This document shows positions 35,451-46,343 of a DNA stretch of 64,000 nucleotides, in pieces. Where the stretch lies: assembly GCA_023055425.1 (NCBI GenBank), contig JALGPY010000002.1:118432088-118496087 (forward strand), given 5' to 3'. The stretch is from Linanthus parryae (Eukaryota > Streptophyta > Magnoliopsida > Ericales > Polemoniaceae). Position 1 is the first letter of the stretch; every line of letters begins with the position of its first letter. A program made the translations under genes and the position numbers. The notes below the pieces were generated by a model. That model saw nothing but the letters and a program-made list of their open reading frames with translations, had not been told where the DNA came from and made no database searches.

Positions 35451-37734
35451 CTTTCTCCTATAGTCAATTAGGGTTTCGGCTAGAGAAAGAGAGAGATTGT
35501 GTGAGAGAGAGAAGCATGTATGTTCAATTCAGCGTCGAACACTATTTCATAGATCTTTGGGTGTGAGTCTCCATCATTCATTTTCAGGAGCTGTTTCATC
35601 TTCTAGACATTCAAGGTACCGTTTAAAATTCATTGTTGAGTCATTTCTAGACCCCCCTCTCTTCATGTCTAGAACGTATATTGATATGTCTATCTGAATC
35701 TAGAGAGTCAGTCATAAAAGTTTCTTTTTGTTATCTTAATCTTCAAATATTATTTGTAGATTTTGATTTTGCGTCAGATCTATTTTTGAGACTACCTCTT
35801 CTTATAGGAGCCGGAAAGATTTTGAACTTTAAGATTATATCTCTCAAATCAGTTGAACCTCATAGGTCTCCAAACTCCTTATATTACCACATCTTAGAGT
35901 AATTTTTCCATATATGTGAAGCTAAGGTTTTGTTGAACTTTTTATTGATATATTGCTTTGTATATGATCTTGTGCCCCTGCCGAGAGTATTCTGTAACCT
36001 CTTAGATCTATTTCTAGAGTTGTTAGTGCATACATGTAGGTCTAGGATCTCTTTATGTTATCAGGTGTCTTATATTCATACTGGTTGTACCGTTTCATAC
36101 ACCAGTATTCTTTGTTTATTCCATAAGTTTTGTGTGATCGCTGGTGAAGGGAGCTATTCCACAGTTCATGTGCAATAGCTGGTGAGCAAAGTCGGTGTTT
36201 GCTATTACCAGCTGAATTCAAGGGCGAGTTGGATTGCCAGCGTTGGGGTGCGACACATTTAACATAGAAATGAGGCATGTAAAGGTATAGCGGTGAATAG
36301 CTAATAGGTGTTTAGCTCATTATATCTTGTATCATACAGTTTCGTGCAACATAATTGTCTAGCACTATTTAGTGCTAGCAGGTGGAGTTTTGATCCTTCA
36401 TCGAGGTTCCCGTTGAGGTGATCCGTCAGCGGTAGCTTTCCACACGGTAAAAAATGGTGTGGCATGTTTATCTCTTTTAACTGTTCATGTTATTGTTGAT
36501 TTACTTTACAATTATCGTTAGCATCAAAAGATATATTTACGTTGCTCTTGCTGAAATATATTCTAGCTGATTACATTGTTAATTTTCTCTTCTATTGAAT
36601 AACAAGACATTTTTGTGGCTCTACTTGTTTACTAGTATTCCAATATACAGTTTATTATATTAGACTAGTAGACACACTCGTACTCGTATACTGCTTGTTT
36701 TCGTCTATCCGATTATATATTTTCTTTCATACATAATTTATGGGATTAATTTTGAACATGACTCATAGGGAAACTTTTTTAGTCATCATCGAATGATTAC
36801 ATAGAATAAAGAATGACTCAATTCCTAGCAAAATTGAACTAGTTATAGAGCCTGAATCTTTAACAGAATCACTGCCCAACACTTAGGAAACGCATAAGTG
36901 TTGATAGTGTTCAAATGCATACATTTTGAAAGGAACTACTACAACACTCCCCAATTCCAAGGCCGACCAAACAATAAATTTGAAAAGTGACATGTTGAGC
37001 CCCATTGGGAAAGACAGTAGGACCTTATGGCCTATTTGGTACCAGCTGAAAATCTCAATAATCAGCTGAAAATAATATGAAAAAAATCCAACTTAACTGT
37101 GAATCACAATCTGTTTGGTATGAGATGAAATTATAGATCACTAACTTGATCCATTCGACAAAACTTAAAGAACTCTAAAGTCAAGCAATTGAATACACAT
37201 ATTTATAACTGAACCGTGAATATGCTAATGTAAAAACAAATATCAATTTTTTTTTAGAGATTTCCAATTGCATATCCATAATTTTGGAGATTCTACTATT
37301 GCACATAGATTATTTTAATCTACAGATTACCAGAGTAAAATTTGCAGGAATAACAAACAAGATTGTTAAAAAGAGGCCGATTTTAATCCAACTCGGCGAT
37401 ATCAAACATGCACTTAGTTCAGAATTAATGTGACTAAACGGTAACCAAAGATAAGAACATCAAATTACTTCATGAAGACTAAGGTGAATGCTCTTAGTCC
37501 TTAATGTTAAACTTGAAAGCGAAACTATTTGGAATGATAACAACTCTTATTTCATGAAGACTAAGGTGAATGCTCCTCTTCCAAGCTAGTAATTTGATCC
37601 CCAGAGCCCGCATCTATGCTAACTTGTGGAAGTTTTAAGAGCAAAGACAAACACCACAGTTTGAAAATAACGTTAGCTTCAACTGAGTAAGAAATACCTC
37701 AACAAGTAAACGTGTGATAGGAACAAATATTTTT
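35451..37734. other. Unassigned sequence, probably old retroelement
   Basis: No coding match. 36180-36270 and 36375-36450 are GC-richer blocks (CAGCGTTGGGGTGCGACAC) of the kind seen near LTR ends. 37030-37400 may be a small DNA transposon. A 25-base exact duplication lies at 37469-37493 and 37551-37575. Confidence 0.35.
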
Positions 37735-38320
37735 GAATCAGGAAGTGTCAATTTATGATTTATGACTGTTTCTAACCATTGTCAATTATGGTTCAAAATC
37801 TCATATCACGTAGATTGATTTATAGGTGATTATATGAATGATCTGAGAATTCTTATTTAGATATATCTGCGATGCTAACTCTATACTTGTTGGTAATTCC
37901 AGCGCCTTGAATTTAGGGGTTCATAACTCCATGAGTTTTTATGTAAGTTTCGTAGCGTTAAGCCTTATTCTTAGGTCTAGGATATTCCTGCAGCATCCGA
38001 CCAATTATTCAGGGACTAGACTATCAAAACGGAAAAGAAGAGAAGAAGGAGTGGGCCAAAACCTTAAGTGCCACAGGCCATCGTGCGTGCACTAAAGTGG
38101 CATCCCTCTCTCCCTCGACTTACTCTTCTTGTTTGTTTTGGAAGATTAGCCTGATTAAATATCTTCTTTTAGATTTACCAAGTTTTCGATCTTATCCTTC
38201 CATGCGAGAGAGTTAAATTGAAACTTAGAACATGTCTTTTAGTCGTATTATAATTAGTGATATTTGTCACTTCATTTGAAAGATGTACCTTCCTATTAAA
38301 GTTCTATAACTTTCTAGGTT
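37735..38320 (+). repeat. Diverged ~600-bp repeat, copy 2
   Basis: Same order of blocks as 34190-34810, direct orientation, 3.5 kb apart. It stops matching after CCTATTAAAGTTCTATAACTT. Copies are clearly old. Confidence 0.6.
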
Positions 38321-39754
38321 TTCCTGCTCAGGATGGAACACCAATAGTTTATTTTTCAGACTTTAAGTTTTCGATACTCGTCTCATTTCAAATGTTCCTT
38401 TCACCAAAAACTTGCAGCAACAAGATCTATTTTTGAGAAATATAAAATCACTATTTTTTTTTAAAGCTAGGTGTTTAAATCTCGTATGGATTTACACACA
38501 AATATGTTCATGATATCATAACGGGGATCTAAACATTATATTAAACGAATAATCTAAGAACATATCTTGTGTATGGGGGGGGGGGTACTATGAAGGTATT
38601 TGTCACATGGCAATGGGCCCTAGGGCTCCGGGAATCACTGGAGACGGTTGTCTTACTCCTTACAAAGATGTGACAATTTCCCTCATCACGTGATCTGGAA
38701 GCGGGCCCTCAGGCCTAGCACGAGCCCTCCCACCACAAGGTAAGTGCGAGCCTCTCTCTCGCCAGGTTGAGATCCCTTGGGGGCGTCTGAAGGACCCTTA
38801 CTCTAGCCTCCAATCCACCGGACATCCTCAATCCCATTGAAGTGCATCGCCTCGGTGGCAAGACATCGTGACTAGGTGGTTCCCCTGAACCTCTCTCATG
38901 GCCAGGGCTAGGCGTGTCGCCTACCATTGATGCCCTATAATCGAGGGGGCGTTCTATTGAATGAACGAAGAATTAGATGTGATGAGGGTGAGTGTGATAT
39001 GGGGCGTGATCCCATAACTCACGTGGCATTACGCTATTTGCGGTGCGATCTTTTACGCAACATACCCATACCCAACTATCTACATATCTGAAGGCTGAAG
39101 ATTTTGTTTAATTCTTTGGCGTAATCGTCCACATGACATCCTCAATGGTTTGACTGTTATATACACATCCATCCACAAGGGAAGATGTCATGTTCCCGGG
39201 CCCTAACCCACTTCTTGCATATGAAATAGAGAGATTGCATAAACAAATCGTAGACGTAGTATTGTATACAAAATCCGTACGATCCATGGTATTCACAATT
39301 CTTTGTCACCGTGTGTAATTTGACTAGGAGCCCAATTAAAGAATATTTATGAGCACATCCCGTGAGCGTCCAAATTCTAACACATATTTTGCAGGGTGGG
39401 AGCGATTTAGATAAAATTGAAAAAGCTTAGAAAATAAATGTATCATGAACACTAGTATGTCACATGGTGGACAACATAACCAATCCGTATATCCACATTA
39501 TGAGAAGAAAAAGATGAGTACCATTATGCATAGTCCACTTTGTAACTTAAGATACTCTTCAAATTCAGTGTCAATGCTATGCATAGCCTTTCTATCTCAT
39601 TTTTTTTTAATAAGCAAAGAAATGTGTATGCATTAAGACATGGGCTACATAGGAAAAAAATTATATTTCATGATTGTTATTACAATATATTTCTATATCT
39701 GAACAAACGTGCAAAAAATTATTGGAAACAACGACTAGTCATGCTTAAAAGTTT
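38321..39754. other. Unassigned sequence, including a GC-rich block
   Basis: 38570-39060 is GC-rich compared with its surroundings and begins with an 11-base G run. It has a minus frame (38715-38927) with no recognised domain. 39600-39754 is the likely 3' untranslated part of the gene that follows on the minus strand. Confidence 0.4.
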
Positions 39755-40775
39755 TCACCAAGAGAAGAGTTTTGTAAAGAAATTCCCAGAATTAGACTTC
39801 TCCAAACATGATACGTGCACATATCTACCCAATTTGTCGACTTGCCTTGCTTCACCCTGTGTATCTTTCTTGCAGACCTTGCATGTTTTGTCAACCCAAC
39901 CTTCTTCCACATATTCTCCATCCACTGGAGTTAGGATAATATAACCATTAAATTAATCATTTGAATATTTTATTACTGACGATAAAATGTAAAAAAGGTA
40001 TAATTTTCGAGTATCATTAATTACTCACCTTCGACATAAGATTTGAAGAAGTCCTGGTATGTTCCTCCAATCTTTCTACGAAGAGCTCCATACTGATCAC
40101 AAATTCCACAACACGAAGTATCGATTCAGGACAATGTTTATTGATACGATCTTTAAAGCCGTGAAAAGAAAAAGAAATTACAAACAATGCTACTATTATT
40201 CATACACATCCGCAATAGGGGAACCTCCCCTCCTCCCCCTTAACATGTTCTGTACAATAAAAAAGCACAAAGTTACGATTTTGTTTACTTTTTTCCTCCT
40301 TCCATACAAAATTTTATGGTTTCCAGAGAAGTTCAGCTAAAAGTATAACTTGGTTACTTTTGCTCTATTAAACTTGAGTGTATTTTAAACAGAGACCATG
40401 TATCATTGTAACACATTACAGGAAAATTACCTATTGTAGCTGAATATTTAGGGGATGAGGTGGTACCTGTTCCCTGGTCATCGTTTTTCCAGATTTAGTG
40501 GCCTGTCTGGCGTCGTCGAGGAGCTGGGCATCTTCAACTGATCTAACCTGAGAGAAATCAAGAGCTTCTGTGATGCTCCCAAACAAGGATTTGTCTTTCT
40601 CCGTTGCTTCTTCCACTTTATCACCCTTGTCATCCTTCTTCTTGGCTGAAACAAGCACCACTACCCTGTTTCTGATTACTACACCATGTTTATGGCCTCC
40701 CAATAGTCCACCACCTAAATTGTGCCCAAAGCTAGTTTGGGAGGGAGATAACAGAGGAAGAGCCTTCAATCCCAT
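39755..40775 (-). CDS. Host gene: small predicted plastid protein with C-terminal CxxC/HxxC motif, three exons
   Basis: Minus-strand gene, exons 40775-40467, 40092-40029 and 39924-39755; introns 374 and 104 nt, both GT-AG. The joined frame is uninterrupted and gives 180 aa ending at TGA (39757-39755). I chose ATG 40775; the longer frame to 40802 starts at GTG. Residues ~1-47 are basic and rich in Ser/Leu/Gly with few acids (MGLKALPLLSPSQTS...), as expected of a chloroplast transit peptide. Next is a charged Lys/Asp/Glu segment, a conserved-looking helix (SLFGSITEALDFSQVRS), the exon-2 block YGALRRKIGGTYQDFF, and a C-terminal CKVC...HVSC pattern that could hold one zinc ion. I recall similar proteins of unknown function in many plants. 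Function is not known to me; plastid location is inference. Confidence 0.82.
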
Positions 40776-41214
40776 GTCTCTGCCTCTTCTTCCTCTCACC
40801 ACCTAATTCGAAAATTTCATCTTAATTGAGATTTTATACGTACAACAAATTTATCTAGAACAAATTACAAATCGCTGCTGACAGAGAAACTTCTTGGTAT
40901 TCTCAGAGTACGGTGGCGTGGAAATTAAATCAGGCAAAAAAACTTCAATATCAAGGGAACAGTCTTGGTAGAATGTCTTAATTTTTGTATGAGTGGTGGT
41001 TGTAGTCTTGTAGACTTGAAGTAGCACTCAACGAGAAATCAGAATATCACTCGATACTTTCCCTTTCTTGTGTCATTGGTTTCCAGCCAATGGTTGAGTT
41101 CTAAATGGATGGCTACAAAATCACCATAGCCTGGTGGCCAGTAAGAAACTACGTGGCCATGTGCTTCACAACATAGCTGCTCCAACAAACGTAATCCACA
41201 TACTGATTGGTGTG
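40776..41214 (-). promoter_or_regulatory. Probable upstream region of the host gene
   Basis: No coding sequence. Two CCAAT boxes in inverted arrangement (CATTGG 41074-41079, CCAATG 41087-41092) and a TACGTGGC ABRE/G-box-like core at 41150-41157, both within 400 bases of the ATG. No strong TATA box was placed. Motif presence alone is weak evidence. Confidence 0.3.
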
Positions 41215-41830
41215 TGTGAGCTAGGCTGCCGTGAGCCGGGCTGCGTTGGCTCGGGTCGAATTGAGCCGAGTGACTAAAAGGGTGAGCCCGAGCCCAATCT
41301 AGCCCGCTGATCGGCCCAAGACTCAGGCCTCGAACCGTAACATGCTAAAATATTCTAAACCTAACCCAACTCACGAGTCAAACTATTGATTAATTTAAAA
41401 AAAAAATATGTTTAATTGTTAGAAAAAAAATTACAAGACATTTAATAATATCAATATCAATCACAACATTGGACGACTTTAACAAATTTCAACAATATTT
41501 TCTATGTTATGTATTCTTTAAGCTGTACGTTATGTATTTAAATTAAAATAATATATCTAATAGAGTAGACTTATATACAAAAGTACATATGTATATATTT
41601 AATCATACTTACATATAATAATAAACATAATAGTGAGTTCGGGGCGGGCCAGGTTGGGCTTGGACCGAAGTTACACAACCCAAAGCCAACTCAAATGTTA
41701 ACCGGACTCAAATTTCAAGCCCAAGCCCATGATGGGCCAAAATTTGTTGAACCCAAGCCCGTAAAATCTTGAGTTGGGTTGGGCTTGTTGGGCGGTCCAC
41801 TGGGTCGATGGCCAGCCGTAGTGTGCGCTA
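41215..41830. repeat. Repeat block rich in GAGCC/GGGCTTGGGC motifs
   Basis: GC-rich ends (41215-41340 and 41640-41820) with repeated GGGCTTG/CAAGCCC words, and an AT-rich middle. This look is common in non-autonomous plant DNA transposons, but I could not define terminal inverted repeats or a target duplication. The minus frame 41698-42000 is an artefact of the composition. Confidence 0.4.
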
Positions 41831-42049
41831 GGTAAACTGATTATGGAGGAGCAAGTACGTTTTTTTAAGGGGAGAACATCAAATTTGTAGCAAGTACCGA
41901 GAGTACATCCCAGAGACAAAACATCCTTAAAGAAACATGAAACGGGGACTATGCCCAAAGGCAAACAACTGCGAGAACTGTCCAAAACTTTAAAGTACAA
42001 AAATCAAACTAATAATCGAAAGAGACAACAAAAAATAAAGGATTAAGCT

Positions 42050-42200
42050 GATCCAACTTTCTTCTTTCCAGAATTCTCTTGGAGGAACTTGAAGAGCTCT
42101 TCTGCGGATGGAACAAACTTAATAATGGGTTGAGCACGGATGGAGAAGAGATGTCCACAAGTCCACAACCACCTTCTTTCCTATAGCTGCTGGGACCGAA
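42050..42200 (-). pseudogene. Possible host-gene exon fragment
   Basis: Minus strand contains PAAIGKKVVVDLW and, in a neighbouring frame, IIKFVPSAEELFKFLQENSG followed by a short tail and stop; 42000-41830 looks like 3' untranslated sequence. The two parts are not in one frame. I do not recognise the protein. It could be the last exon of a broken gene or chance. Confidence 0.25.
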
Positions 42201-42263
42201 GAGGTCGGGGCTTCATCAAAACATTTCTTGAAGAATGGGCTGCAACATACAATCAAATGGAGA

Positions 42264-42541
42264 CTAAAAAAAAAAATTGAGAACGTTTGAGTAAATTTGA
42301 TGTATGATACCCGAAGCTTCATAATTACATGTCGTGATGGAGGCGTGGTTGTTATTGAGAATCACAGAGTTTATAGTCTTCCACACCGCCCAACACATAG
42401 AGATCCAAGTCACTATGAGATTGTGATTTTTATAAGAAAGTTTAACCCATCCTTTAATTCCAATGAAAAAGTTAATGTTTGAGTGAGGAGGGAGATTTAA
42501 ACAGGACCAAAGTTTGTTGATAAAAGAGAAATTTGTTTTTT
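42264..42541 (-). pseudogene. LINE fragment (region between zf-RVT and RNase H)
   Basis: Minus frame 42551-42264 carries FFIGIKGWVKLSYK and TWISMCWAVWKTINS, the Trp-rich linker typical of plant L1 ORF2 C-termini. It is separate from the RNase H piece that lies upstream of it on the same strand, although in a normal LINE it should come before it, so these are two fragments or a rearrangement. Confidence 0.55.
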
Positions 42542-42840
42542 CAGGAAACACATTTCATTAAACAGTAGGACGTAGTCCCAAAATGGTTACATCGAAATGG
42601 TACACCCAATTCAGAGTACAACCCATCAAATTTTAGGTGAAACAAGAGTTTTTCCTAATTGAGCACAAATGTGTGCAATACAATTTGCTTTCCTGGGACA
42701 CCAAGCTAAACTAATTGTCCGGAACGAACACATCAATTGCTTACAATCCTCCATAACTAATCCATACTCAGACTGATCGGGCGCCTTGGTTTGATGTTGG
42801 AGATCCTTTATCAACTACTCCAAATCGGCTTCAACTTCTA
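42542..42840 (-). pseudogene. LINE 3' end: RNase H remnant
   Basis: Minus frame 42814-42626 matches the end of the plant L1 RNase H domain (LVMEDCKQLM...SLAWCPRKANCIAHI). It is followed by about 80 bases and an A-rich stretch on the minus strand at about 42541-42533, consistent with a LINE 3' tail. Confidence 0.6.
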
Positions 42841-42892
42841 TTTGTTGGGTACCCAGCCTTCGTGCCGGAGATAAGTATTTACGCATCGCTAA

Positions 42893-44165
42893 TGTAACAC
42901 CCCCAAAATGTAAGATGCCTCCGTCCGAGGTGATGAACCCCATTGAGAACGGATATGACCTTCGATTCATAGATAGTGCAACATACAATAATCTAAAAAA
43001 ATTACATTTATTTATTCAAAACGTAACGAAAATAGTTTGAAAAAGATTCAAAGCATCATTTGTTGTGAAAAAGAAACTAAGTGACAAGCTTTCCTATCCA
43101 GCGAAGCATGTGAGCGATCCCCCACCTTTATTAGCGACCTGCGGGTTGTCAAATAGCACAAGCCGATTGCAAAAAAAAAAAAAAACGTTATCAGTAAAAG
43201 ACTGAGTGAGCACACACTACAATGGGAAAGCACGAGTTTTGGCTAGTACAACATGATCACAAGAAATAAAGCGAGTATAAAAGAAGTAACACATGACCGA
43301 AAGAATTCTTGAATTAAGCCGAGTATAAAAAGAGTACCACTTTCAATTATTAGTTTGACTGAGGCATGAAAACTCAGCTGGTAACATATGTCCACAAAGA
43401 GGTCCAGATGCAATATATAAAAATGTACGGCTTAGGACATCGCCCGTCCCAGTTCACCAAGAGCGTTAGAAGGTAGCCCGTCGCATACCGCGCTTTAACC
43501 ATAGTATATGACCTTAAGTGTAGACACCCCTAAACCGCAGTGACCTACGCTAGCATATGTAGTACTCTATAGTTTCAAAAATAAATAACTCCAAAGATGT
43601 ACCATAGCAGTATATGTCAGCCACTACGGGGATCAGGTATGTAATCTCATATGAATTATCACCCGAGGGATCGCCTATAAGCTCCCTTGGCCGTATTCCT
43701 TACGCACATCCTCTATACATCGCCTCATATCCATTATCGTTCATTAATCATATTTCTATTTTTTTACAAGATAAACAAATATTCCAAGATCTTTTTAAAA
43801 TCTAGTTTACCTAAATGCATCTTATAAACCTTGTAAGATATTGCATGTTATAAAAGTCGCAGTGACACACACCAAAGCACACTTTTGATAGTTGCAAGCA
43901 TTGTACATATGTACTTACCGAAAATTAGAATAGAGTAGCACAAAGAGCTCGATCTAGAAATCTTAATACGGGTCTTCAACGAATTCGCCGCCTATGAACT
44001 CGGAACCTACACATTTAATATTTTCTAATCAACATTCATACATGGCATTCGAGTCACATTGTGCTCCAACGTGCTATGCCATGCCAATATTAGTACTTTT
44101 CTAAGCCATTAGAACCCCCAATATTAAAATGATTTAATTTCAAAAGTCGACTAACATCTTAATAC
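42893..44165 (+). repeat. TGTAACACCC-type repeat, copy 1
   Basis: Starts TGTAACACCCCCAAAATG. Collinear with 48948-50290 through shared blocks: GATGCCTCCGTC, CCTGCGG, TCAGTAAAAG, TTAAGTGT(A/T)GACACCCCTA, CATCCTCTATACATCGCC. It includes a 14-A run near 43171. Probably a gypsy-type LTR or its fragment; no pol sequence found. Confidence 0.55.
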
Positions 44166-44215
44166 ACATAGAGTCTCTCTCTAGACGGAGGTGTCGCCTG
44201 CCTTTGCTGGTGATC

Positions 44216-45523
44216 ATGGAGGTCAAAGATAATAGTTGGACCAATATGATCACACTATCAGAGGAGGAGAAGGTCAAAGTTCTGATTTGAAAAGAGATCT
44301 ACAACAAGTTTCGGGAGGATTGGAAACTCTGTCTTATTTGAGAGTTCATCGGAGATGAGAATATCGACGTACAAAACATGAAGGAACTTTTCCGAAGACT
44401 TTGTTTCCCTAATATGATCTAAAAATTATGATTGATGAATCTAATAGATTTATCTTCATGTTTAGCAGGCGTATCAACCTCGAGAAGGCGGACTACGGAG
44501 GGTCGTGGTCCTTTGATAAGCAACTCCTATTGCTGAAGGAGTGGAATATCCAACACCAGAAAGAAGAGCACATGTTTATTGATACTTCGGTGTGGATCCA
44601 AATAAAAGGTTTTCCGCTATACCTTATTCAAGAAAATGTTGGAACGCAGATCGCGACTTCAATCAGTGAGGTGCATAAGGTGACTATTCATATTGAAAGA
44701 GAAGTAAAGGACTGGTGTATCAGAGCCCGAACTAGAATCAAAACCTACAAAGCTTTAAGAAGAAGGGATTTTGTAATAATGGAGGATCGTGACCAACACT
44801 GGGTCAATCCATCCTATGAAAGAATCCCCTACGTATGTGAATGGTGCGGTAGGCTTGATCACCAAGCCCGTAGTTATGAGAAACAAAATAAAATGACAAC
44901 AAGGATCAAGCACCATAATATGGATCGTGGCTTATCAGAAAACAGGCTGGAAAATGGGGAAACTCGGGCAACGATGGACGAGATGTAAAGAGAAGATCTG
45001 GCGAAGGGAATTTTTTTAATCAAACGTTAAAAGAATCAATGGGGATAAACTCAGAAAAGGCAAGTCAAAGATCGGTGATAAACTTCAAGGTGGTAAATGG
45101 TATCCGAAAACCCATTCAAATCCCCCTTTTTAGGGAACCAAATTGGGTAGGAAATCATGGAGCCAATCCTCTGCTGCAATCTCAGGATTTATTCCATCTT
45201 TGATGGATAAATCCAATTTTGACTTGGGCGCGCTAAATGATGTGGCCTTACCTAAAGACATCCAATTTAACGCGACCAAAGCAGGGCAAAGGAAAATAAT
45301 CAATTTGAAAGACAAGGCGCGTCATAAGGGAAAGGAGATACTAATAGAAGAAGAAACAAACGGAAAGAGGAAACCATTGGGTCAACTTACAATCAGCACC
45401 ACTGAGACATCTTTGATAATTGGAAGATATAAGAGAAGCTGCACCATCACTAATAAACCAGAGGATAGTGATCTAGAAAAGGAAAATATTGCTCTTGACC
45501 CGAATCCGGATGGGAGTTTATAG
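44216..45523 (+). pseudogene. LINE ORF1 (DUF4283/zinc-knuckle nucleic-acid-binding protein), broken
   Basis: ATG at 44216 with MEVKDNSWTNMITLSEEEK, the usual start of plant L1 ORF1. A TGA follows at residue 25 and another stop lies before 44428. 44428-44988 holds the DUF4283 core (INLEKADYGGSWSFDKQLLLL) and a CCHC knuckle, CEWCGRLDHQARSYEK, in which the last Cys is replaced by Tyr. The C-terminal basic part runs to 45523. It would coat the LINE RNA; this copy is inactive. Confidence 0.8.
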
Positions 45524-45609
45524 GAAGCCAATGAAAGAATGAACTATGAGCACCAAAACCCACTCAACAACCCATAGGCAGAGACTGCAAAGTAGCTCTG
45601 CCTAGATCG

Positions 45610-46343
45610 ATGAGTGCTTTGAGCTAGAATGTACAGGGGCTTGGAAACCTCCGTAACATTCTATCCCTTTGCGATACTGTGAAGGAAAGACGTCCAACCT
45701 AGTTTTTCTCATGGAAACTAGGCTGTATTAACATGAGATGGAGACTATTCAGAAGAAGGTGGGGTATGAAAAGGGACTTTATGTGGATAGTGTAGGTTGA
45801 AGTAGGGTACTGGAGTTACTTTGGGATGATTCAACCCAAGTGCAACAAATATCGCAAACTTCCAGATACATCCAGTGCAAATTCAAACTTGATGGCGATG
45901 GGAAGTATGGGTTTTTTACTGGGTTTTATGGAGATCCAGACAAAACTGAACGCCATCAATCATGGAATCTGTTAGCTCGGCCAAAACCCCATAAAGACAC
46001 TCCATGGTGTGTCATGGGAGACTTCAATGAAGTCACCTCACAAGAGGAGAAAGAAGGATGTAGGGAGGTTACCACTTCTCAAGTAAGTCCTTTTCGAGAA
46101 TTTCTTCGAAATTGCAATCTCAAAGACCTTGAATTTGAAAGAAACCCTTTCACGTGGTGTAATAATCAAGAAGAAAGTGCTTTCATCAAAGAGCGACTTG
46201 ATGGGGTTGTCTCTAATCTAGAATGGAAAAACATTTACGGAAATGTTCGTCTTAATCACCTTATCCTTGTAACATCAGATCATTATCCTATAGAAACCTT
46301 GTTCAACAAACAGTGCCAAAGTAATAGAGGATCTGGAGATTGA
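45610..46343 (+). pseudogene. LINE ORF2 endonuclease domain, broken
   Basis: Starts ATG 45610 (MSALS, then TAG at 45625 in place of the usual Trp, NVQGLGN). The open part, 45840-46343, shows the AP-endonuclease motifs GFYGDP, MGDFNEV, FTWCN, KERLDGVV and the SDHYPI signature of L1 endonucleases, which nick the target DNA. Confidence 0.82.

Noticed and set aside
35351..35566. 71-aa protein with YIYIYI and ERERER runs
   Set aside because: It is a translation of the (AT)n(GA)n microsatellite.
37026..37440. Small DNA transposon (MITE) starting at GGCCTATTTGGTACC
   Set aside because: The start resembles common plant MITEs and a GCATGTTTGATA-like end occurs on the other side, but I could not pair the ends or find a target duplication.
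38715..38927. Minus-strand 70-aa frame in the GC-rich block as a gene
   Set aside because: No domain, no start context or splice evidence, and the block looks repetitive.
40776..40802. Extending the host gene upstream to 40802
   Set aside because: The codon at 40802-40800 is GTG, not ATG. The ATG at 40775 gives a typical transit-peptide start.
41215..41830. Complete DNA transposon with terminal inverted repeats
   Set aside because: The ends share GGGCT-rich words but not a consistent inverted repeat, so only a repeat block is reported.
44428..44988. A 186-aa protein with a zinc knuckle as a host gene
   Set aside because: The domain order (DUF4283 then CCHC) and the endonuclease and reverse transcriptase downstream identify it as LINE ORF1.
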